NCBI GenBank assembly: GCA_964348535.1
Contig: CAYGDB010000019.1
Coordinates: forward strand, 1 to 10,163
Length of the DNA: 10,163 nt
DNA from: JBGPJO01 sp964348535
GTDB taxonomy: Bacteria > Patescibacteriota > Minisyncoccia > Phycocordibacterales > JAKFXT01
Reading direction: 5' to 3'
Position 1 is the stretch's first letter; each line of letters begins with the position of its first letter. The notes under the pieces are model-generated. The model was not told the origin of the DNA, ran no database searches, and worked only from the letters and a program-made list of their open reading frames with translations. Positions 6,143 to 10,163 of this stretch are shown piece by piece. A program made the position numbers and the translations under genes.

Positions 6143-6148
6143 GCTTAT

Positions 6149-6547
6149 ATGCTCCACAAACCTTTTCTCTTATTTTTTCTTATTCTTTCTTTGTTGATTG
6201 GTTTTTTACAAACTCTGGCTATAAAATATTCCCTTTATTTTGAACTTCCGTGGCTGGATATTGTGATGCATATTTTGGGCGGGGTATGGATTTCGTCAAT
6301 TTTTTTTACCTTCTCTCTTTTTAAAAGAAACGGCGTTATGGTTTCACGCTTATTTTTTTTGATTGCTTCCATAGCCTCCGTATTGTTAGTAAGTTTTTTA
6401 TGGGAAATTTTAGAGTTGTTTTTTAAAAATACATCTCTTTCCGACCCTCTTTATTTGTTTGACACTTTATATGATTTTGGGTCCGCATTTTTAGGAGCAA
6501 TTTTGGGTTGGTCTGTTTTGGTTTGGTTTTACGAAATTAAAAAATAA
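6149..6547 (+). CDS. Small polytopic membrane protein, YjdF/DUF2238-like
   Basis: The 132-residue product has four strongly hydrophobic segments (about 5-25, 40-60, 67-90 and 108-128) with very short loops. Conserved-looking polar residues sit in or next to the membrane: D37 and H41 in DIVMHILGG, W85, E86 and E89 in WEILEL, and D105 and D109 in DTLYDFGSAFLG. This D/H...WE..E...D...D pattern is what I know from the YjdF/DUF2238 membrane family, whose function is not established; assignment is by pattern only. The gene overlaps the following ribonuclease gene by one base (TAATG at 6545-6549), so the two are probably made together. A candidate regulatory RNA and terminator lie directly upstream. 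Confidence 0.75.
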   Translation: MLHKPFLLFFLILSLLIGFLQTLAIKYSLYFELPWLDIVMHILGGVWISSIFFTFSLFKRNGVMVSRLFFLIASIASVLLVSFLWEILELFFKNTSLSDPLYLFDTLYDFGSAFLGAILGWSVLVWFYEIKK

Positions 6548-7908
6548 TGAAAACTAATATAACCTTTGTGAACGGAGTAGGGGAAGTTACCGGTTCAAAT
6601 TTTCTTCTGGAGAGTGGTGAGGTGAAAATACTTGTTGATTGCGGACTTGTTCAGGGTGTTTCCTTTGCCGAAAAGGAAAACAGGACACCTTTCATCTATG
6701 ACCCCGCTTCAATAGATTTTTTGCTTGTTACTCACTCTCATATTGACCACATAGGGCGAATTCCAAAGTTGGTTAAAGACGGTTTTAAAGGAAAAATTTA
6801 TAGCACTTACGCTACGAAAGACATCTCCGAAGAGATGTTTAAAGACGCTTTAAAAATTCTTCAAATGGAATCTAGGAAAAGCGGTTTGCCCGACCTCTAT
6901 CAAAAAGAAGATGTTGAAGGCGCTTTTTCTCTTTGGCAGGGAGTTTCTTACCACGAAGAGGTGGTTTTAAAAGAAGGATTTTCTTTTTATCTTAAAGATG
7001 CCGGACATATATTGGGCTCGGCAATGATAGAGATTAGGCGAGGAGATAAAAAGATTGTTTTTACCGGAGACTTGGGCAATTCTCCCGCTCCGCTTTTAAA
7101 AGATACGGAACCTGTAACAGATGCCGATTATCTTGTGATGGAGAGCGTTTACGGAGACAGAAATCATGAGACAAAGACAGAGCGTGACAGAAGGTTCAGC
7201 GAGATAATACAAGATACGATTAAAAAGGGAGGGACGGTGGTTATGCCGGTATTTTCTCTTGAGCGCGCCCAAAATATCTTATACTCTTTGAATAATCTGG
7301 TTGAAGACGGGCGCATTACATCGGTGCCAGTTTTTTTGGATTCCCCGCTTGCCATCGCTATAACAGAAATTTACAGAAAACAAACTAAAAATTTTAGCTC
7401 TAAAGTCCAGCAGGAAATAAAAGAAGGAGATGATATTTTTGATTTTCCGAAGTTGAGTTTCACTATCACCAACGAGGAATCAGAGGCGATTCATCATCTT
7501 AAAGGGCCGAAAATCATACTTGCCGGATCCGGAATGTCCTCCGGAGGGCGAGTTAGCAAACATGAAAAAGAATTTTTGCCAGATCCCAAGAATACGGTTT
7601 TACTTGTGGGATACCAGTCTCTCGGAACACTAGGGCGCAATATTGAAAATGGAGGGAAGATCGTTAGAATAAACGGAGAAGAAATAGCGGTTAAGGCGAG
7701 AGTAGAAAATATTCGCGGGTTTTCTTCACACAAGGATTCTGATGCTTTGATTGATTTCGCGGCTGGTATGAAAGATAAGGTTAAAAAAGTGTTTGTGGTG
7801 ATGGGGGAGCCTAAGGCCTCGCTTTTTTTAGTTCAACGTCTTAGGGATTATGTTGATTTACCTGCCCTTTATCCAAAGCGCGGAGCGCCGTATGAGATTG
7901 AACTTTAA
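6547..7908 (+). CDS. Metallo-beta-lactamase/beta-CASP ribonuclease
   Basis: This 453-residue protein matches the CPSF73/TTHA0252 type of RNA-processing nucleases. The MBL core shows D31 (VDCG), the metal-binding HSHIDH at 63-68, H154 (DAGHILGS) and D175 (TGDLG). The beta-CASP cap follows with motif A E199 (MESVYGDR), SGMSSGGR (328-335), LLVGYQSLGTLGR (352-364) and motif B H395 (GFSSHKD). At the motif C position, where relatives have HGE, it reads VVMGE, so the His ligand appears to be Met419. It likely cleaves or trims RNA in the cytoplasm, endonucleolytically or 5' to 3'. Translation is probably coupled to the membrane-protein gene through a one-base overlap. Confidence 0.9.
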   Translation: MKTNITFVNGVGEVTGSNFLLESGEVKILVDCGLVQGVSFAEKENRTPFIYDPASIDFLLVTHSHIDHIGRIPKLVKDGFKGKIYSTYATKDISEEMFKDALKILQMESRKSGLPDLYQKEDVEGAFSLWQGVSYHEEVVLKEGFSFYLKDAGHILGSAMIEIRRGDKKIVFTGDLGNSPAPLLKDTEPVTDADYLVMESVYGDRNHETKTERDRRFSEIIQDTIKKGGTVVMPVFSLERAQNILYSLNNLVEDGRITSVPVFLDSPLAIAITEIYRKQTKNFSSKVQQEIKEGDDIFDFPKLSFTITNEESEAIHHLKGPKIILAGSGMSSGGRVSKHEKEFLPDPKNTVLLVGYQSLGTLGRNIENGGKIVRINGEEIAVKARVENIRGFSSHKDSDALIDFAAGMKDKVKKVFVVMGEPKASLFLVQRLRDYVDLPALYPKRGAPYEIEL

Positions 7909-7912
7909 TTTT

Positions 7913-7942
7913 TTGAATTTAAGCAGTCGGATGTGTTAGTAT
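7913..7942 (+). promoter_or_regulatory. Predicted promoter for the SLOG-family gene
   Basis: TTGAAT (7913-7918) and TAGTAT (7937-7942) are separated by 18 bases, and TGT directly before the latter makes an extended -10 (TGTTAGTAT). Transcription would begin near 7949, leaving a leader just long enough to hold the GGAGG at 7954-7958. Confidence 0.45.
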
Positions 7943-7953
7943 TGAAATATTAT

Positions 7954-7958
7954 GGAGG
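7954..7958 (+). promoter_or_regulatory. Shine-Dalgarno site deciding the start at 7964
   Basis: GGAGG is followed after 5 bases by ATG (7964), ideal spacing. The in-frame ATG at 7952 overlaps this site, has no site of its own, and would add only MEEQ. Confidence 0.75.
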
Positions 7959-7963
7959 AACAA

Positions 7964-8578
7964 ATGGCAAAAATAAAATACAAGCTTTGTGTTTCAGGCG
8001 CTGCCGAAACCGGACATTGTGGTCTTGATGCTTTTGACAAAGCCAAAGAGCTTGGGCAGGAGATAGTGCGTCAAAACGGTATAATTATTACCGGAGCAAC
8101 CACCGGTTTTCCGGCATGGTCCACAATGGGAGCAAAAGAAGAAGGTGGGCTTTCAATAGGATTTTCTCCGGCTTCAACTGAAAAAGAACACGCGGCGACT
8201 TACCGTCTGCCCCTTGATTATATGGACTTGATTGTTTACACCGGTTTTGGCTATTCTGGCAGAAATTTAATTCTCACTCGTTCATCTGATGCTGTTTTTA
8301 TCGGTTGCGGGAGGATTGGCACAATAAACGAGTTTACCATCGCTTATGAAGACCAAAAACCGATAGGAATTTTGAAAGGAAGTTGGGAGACCGATGAAGT
8401 GATAGCCGACATTATGGCCAAAGGATATAGAGTGAATGAAAATGTTCTTTTTGATGAAGACCCAAAACGCTTGGTGGAGAGAATTATAGCTTTGGTGGTT
8501 AAAAGCAAAGAAGTCTCTCAAAAAATTTATAAAAACTATGACAATGCTGGTGGCGTTTCCGGAAATGTTATTATGTAA
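7964..8578 (+). CDS. SLOG/LOG-like nucleotide-binding protein
   Basis: The 204-residue product has a Rossmann-like pattern: a first strand YKLCVSGAAE (about 6-15), a second strand with glycines IIITGATTGFP (40-50), GYSGRNLILTRSSDAVFIG (about 96-114) and a motif GCGRIGTINEF (114-124). The last corresponds to the PGGxGTxxE signature of the LOG/lysine-decarboxylase-like family, with R100 and E123 at the expected places. LOG enzymes release the base from nucleoside 5'-monophosphates; other SLOG proteins bind nucleotide signals. Because the first part of the motif is GCGRI rather than PGGxG, catalytic activity is uncertain. It has its own promoter and the best Shine-Dalgarno site in the window. 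It ends exactly at a shared terminator. Confidence 0.8.
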   Translation: MAKIKYKLCVSGAAETGHCGLDAFDKAKELGQEIVRQNGIIITGATTGFPAWSTMGAKEEGGLSIGFSPASTEKEHAATYRLPLDYMDLIVYTGFGYSGRNLILTRSSDAVFIGCGRIGTINEFTIAYEDQKPIGILKGSWETDEVIADIMAKGYRVNENVLFDEDPKRLVERIIALVVKSKEVSQKIYKNYDNAGGVSGNVIM

Positions 8579-8620
8579 ATATTAAAAACCCTTCGCTTTA
8601 AGCGAAGGGTTTTTAATATT
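8578..8620. terminator. Bidirectional intrinsic terminator
   Basis: Bases 8578-8598 and 8600-8620 are perfect 21-base inverted copies around a single T; the working hairpin is AAAACCCTTCGC / GCGAAGGGTTTT with a small loop. A-run on the left and T-run on the right give a U-tract in both directions. It fills the complete space between the stop codons of the convergent SLOG gene and rplT. Confidence 0.93.
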
Positions 8621-8968
8621 TTACTTTGATACTGCGTGGAAAATTCTGTCAAATACTTCCGGATGGTATTCGGCTATGTTGGCGAGAATTTTGCGGTCAA
8701 GCTCTATTTCTTTTTTCTTTAACTCCTGTATAAATTTGCTATAAGAAACCCCTTTGCTTTTAAGAATAGCTCCGATTTTTATATTCCAAAGTCTTCGAAA
8801 ATCATTTTTCTTGTCTTTTCTATGAGCAAAAGCATAAACGCCGGCGTGCGCGAGAGCCTCATTTGCCGCCTTCTCTTTTTTTGAACGGCCAAAGCGGTAA
8901 CCTTTTGCCTTACGCAATGTATTTCTTCTATTTTTTAGGGCGTTTACCCCTCCTTTAACTCTTGACAT
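8621..8968 (-). CDS. rplT: 50S ribosomal protein bL20
   Basis: The 115-residue basic protein shows the bL20 pattern: MSRVKGGVNALKNRRNTLRKAKGYRFGRSK at the N-terminus (long basic tail that enters 23S rRNA), AHRKDKKNDFRRLWNIKIGA in the middle (about 48-67) and a C-terminal helical domain (SKFIQELKKKEIELDRKILA). bL20 is an early large-subunit assembly protein and in some bacteria represses its own operon. It is the last gene of infC-rpmI-rplT, the standard order, 55 bases after rpmI. No Shine-Dalgarno sequence is seen before the ATG. Its stop codon abuts the bidirectional terminator. Confidence 0.97.
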   Translation of the reverse strand: MSRVKGGVNALKNRRNTLRKAKGYRFGRSKKEKAANEALAHAGVYAFAHRKDKKNDFRRLWNIKIGAILKSKGVSYSKFIQELKKKEIELDRKILANIAEYHPEVFDRIFHAVSK

Positions 8969-9023
8969 ATTTTTTGTTTAAAATTATTAACCTTTAAGAT
9001 CTCGGCTGTAAAAATCCATTATT

Positions 9024-9212
9024 CTATTCAGCTTTGGCTAAAAAACGACGTCTTGCTTTGTTTGTAAGATAAAGCGTTCCTGTTCTTTTTCCGGCAAGCT
9101 GAGAGCTACGACTCTGTTTTGCCCGAAAGTGGTTTTGGCCGCCTTTTCTGGCAACAATTTTATTGTTCTTAGTTAGCCTAAGGCGTTTTGTGAATGATTT
9201 ATTGGTTTTCAT
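9024..9212 (-). CDS. rpmI: 50S ribosomal protein bL35
   Basis: The 62-residue, very basic product has the bL35 pattern: MKTNKSFTKRLRLTKNNKIVARK, then the central basic segment GGQNHFRAKQSRSS and the end LTNKARRRFLAK. bL35 is a small protein of the large subunit. The length is normal for the family. It is placed between infC and rplT as expected, 34 bases after the infC stop. The start is ATG with an A-rich leader and no Shine-Dalgarno sequence. The stop is TAG, unlike the TAA used by its neighbours. Confidence 0.95.
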   Translation of the reverse strand: MKTNKSFTKRLRLTKNNKIVARKGGQNHFRAKQSRSSQLAGKRTGTLYLTNKARRRFLAKAE

Positions 9213-9246
9213 TTTTTTAAAAGCTTTGGTTGATTTTAGAAAAGTT

Positions 9247-9759
9247 TTACTTCTTTTTCTCTATAACGATAGTCATTCCTTTTGGCCCCTTTTTTGCTTC
9301 CTCCGCGATTGTATAGCTAAAGGTAATCAATTTTAGAACCCGCTCCATTCTTTCTTTAAGGAATTTTGGGTCAAGATATTTAGCTCTGCCGGGAAGGAAA
9401 AGGGCGACTTTGACCCTATGTCCCTCACCGAGCCACTCTGAGGCTTTTTTGGCTTTTAACTCCAAATCATGCTCTCCTGTGCCTATCTTAACCTGGATGC
9501 TTTTTATCTCTACGTTCTTGGTTTTTCCTTTAAGAAGCTTCTCTTTCTTATTCTGTTCATAGAGAAACTTACCATAATCGGCTATTTTTGCAATAGGAGG
9601 GACGGCGCCGGCTGAAATTTCTATAAGGTCAAGTCCAAGCGCTCCTGCTCTTGATATAGCCTCTGGTGTGGGCATTATGCCAAGATTCTCGCCTTCAGCC
9701 CCTATTAGTCTGACTTCTGGCACTCTAATTCCATGATTGACTCGCGTATTTGTTTTCAA
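9247..9759 (-). CDS. infC: Translation initiation factor IF-3
   Basis: The 170-residue product has both IF-3 domains: the N-domain with RVPEVRLIGAEGENLGI (12-28), LDLIEIS (43-49) and DYGKFLYEQ (61-69), a Lys-rich linker (about 70-83), and a C-domain from IKSIQVKIGTGEHDLELK to the end. IF-3 prevents subunit joining and checks the start codon. The first codon of the open frame is TTG (complement of 9757-9759). No ATG occurs before residue 29, inside the conserved N-domain, so a non-ATG start is required. An in-frame ATT lies 8 codons upstream, after a TAG stop. A rare start codon recalls the AUU of E. coli infC, which IF-3 discriminates against. First gene of infC-rpmI-rplT. Confidence 0.95.
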   Translation of the reverse strand: MKTNTRVNHGIRVPEVRLIGAEGENLGIMPTPEAISRAGALGLDLIEISAGAVPPIAKIADYGKFLYEQNKKEKLLKGKTKNVEIKSIQVKIGTGEHDLELKAKKASEWLGEGHRVKVALFLPGRAKYLDPKFLKERMERVLKLITFSYTIAEEAKKGPKGMTIVIEKKK

Positions 9760-9780
9760 CGTAAAAAAGTTAAGTATTTT

Positions 9781-9809
9781 AATATTCTAAATTCTAAAAT
9801 TTAAGTCAA
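9781..9809 (-). promoter_or_regulatory. Predicted promoter for infC-rpmI-rplT
   Basis: On the - strand TTGACT (complement of 9804-9809) is followed after 17 bases by AATATT (9781-9786). The start would fall near 9774, giving a leader of about 15 bases before the TTG start. The -10 match is only moderate, and several other AT-rich words nearby could serve. Confidence 0.4.
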
Positions 9810-9882
9810 TTAAACAATGGCAGTATCTCATTAAAAAACCAAATACGCAATGCTTTTTTCAAGCGCCTACTAACCGCCATAA

Positions 9883-9921
9883 ATAACCCCACTTGGAAGC
9901 TTAGCTTCCAAGTGGGGTTAT
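9883..9921. terminator. Perfect 19-bp hairpin, possible terminator
   Basis: Bases 9883-9901 and 9903-9921 are perfect inverted copies around one base; the core is AACCCCACTTGG / CCAAGTGGGGTT. On the - strand it is followed by TTATTTAT, on the + strand by a poorer ATAAGTAGTTTTATTTTAG. The most economical reading is a terminator for a - strand gene entering from beyond the right edge, insulating infC. It could also be an mRNA element. Confidence 0.55.
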
Positions 9922-9964
9922 AAGTAGTTTTATTTTAGTGTTTAAGACCTTAAGATAAGACGGA

Positions 9965-10070
9965 AGACATTAGAATAGAAGTCCTTAGACAACAGACATT
10001 AGATGAGATGAAGACGTTAGATTTTTATTTATATAATCTAGTGTCTAATTATCTTATGTCTATTTGTCTA
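9965..10070. repeat. AGACATTAG-word repeat with long imperfect inverted repeat
   Basis: AGACATTAG occurs at 9965-9973 and 9994-10002, with AGACGTTAG at 10012-10020; related words (AGACCTTAAG, CCTTAGACA) lie around them. From 10035 the same words appear in reverse orientation (CTAGTGTCTAA, CTTATGTCTA, TTTGTCTAA). The left arm 9986-10023 and right arm 10035-10070 can pair almost throughout with a loop TTTATTTATAT. There is no reading frame in it. Together with the hairpin at 9883-9921 and the infC promoter, this accounts for most of the gene-free stretch 9760-10078. Confidence 0.6.
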
Positions 10071-10078
10071 ATAGCTAA

Positions 10079-10163
10079 TTAAATCTCCTCAAAAGTTGGA
10101 TTCAATCGGCAGGTGAATATTTTTGAAGTTTCAGAAGCTCCCTTGTTACAGGTAATGGTAAAG
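10079..10163 (-). CDS. Possible C-terminal end of an unknown protein
   Basis: On the - strand a frame is open from the window edge to a TAA (complement of 10079-10081), giving 27 residues that end FTCRLNPTFEEI. I do not recognise the family. Support comes from context: the repeat and the 19-bp hairpin downstream look like a 3' region with a terminator. The frame is short, and one + strand frame is also open here (from 10083), so this is tentative. Confidence 0.3.
   Translation of the reverse strand, partial: FTITCNKGASETSKIFTCRLNPTFEEI

Noticed and set aside
7952..7963. SLOG gene start at ATG 7952
   Set aside because: GGAGG at 7954-7958 is placed for the ATG at 7964; an upstream start would bury that site and has none of its own.
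9943..10080. CRISPR array
   Set aside because: The repeated words are only about 9 bases, degenerate, irregularly spaced and change orientation; there are no spacers of uniform length and no cas genes.
10083..10163. + strand frame open to the window edge
   Set aside because: No convincing start (only GTG 10113 or ATG 10155, without ribosome binding site or promoter); the - strand reading fits the downstream hairpin better, though neither is firm.

Overview
The window looks like a chromosome segment from a Patescibacteria/CPR bacterium, most likely of the Parcubacteria group; this placement is an inference. The support is as follows. rpsE is followed directly by rplO with only 5 bases between them, so the usual rpmD (uL30) is missing, which is a known CPR trait. 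Spacers are very AT-rich, almost no start has a Shine-Dalgarno sequence, and several enzymes are lineage-type variants: a LID-less adenylate kinase and an insertion-bearing Ndk.

Layout. Positions 1-5272 (+) carry the distal part of the spc ribosomal-protein operon: the rpsN tail, then rpsH, rplF, rplR, rpsE, rplO, secY, adk and map. Genes are tightly packed or overlapping, except for two structured spacers flanking secY. The cluster stops at map; infA, rpmJ, rpsM, rpsK, rpoA and rplQ do not follow. ndk comes next with its own likely promoter.

Positions 5936-6148 hold no protein gene. They contain a promoter, a roughly 120-nt foldable RNA and a terminator, immediately followed by an extended -10 box and the ATG of a small polytopic membrane protein. 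That gene overlaps by one base a beta-CASP metallo-beta-lactamase ribonuclease gene. A SLOG/LOG-type nucleotide-binding protein follows with the only clear Shine-Dalgarno sequence on an annotated start.

A nearly perfect bidirectional terminator (8578-8620) fills the whole gap between this + strand block and the convergent - strand operon infC-rpmI-rplT. The infC open frame begins with TTG, not ATG. The right end (9760-10163) has the infC promoter, a 19-bp perfect hairpin, a long imperfect inverted repeat built from AGACATTAG-like words, and possibly the C-terminal end of an unknown - strand gene.

Almost all protein genes serve translation, protein export and nucleotide supply. The most interesting unexplained item is the structured RNA at 5981-6136. 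It could be a free small RNA (6S-like) or an orphan riboswitch/attenuator in front of the membrane-protein/ribonuclease pair.
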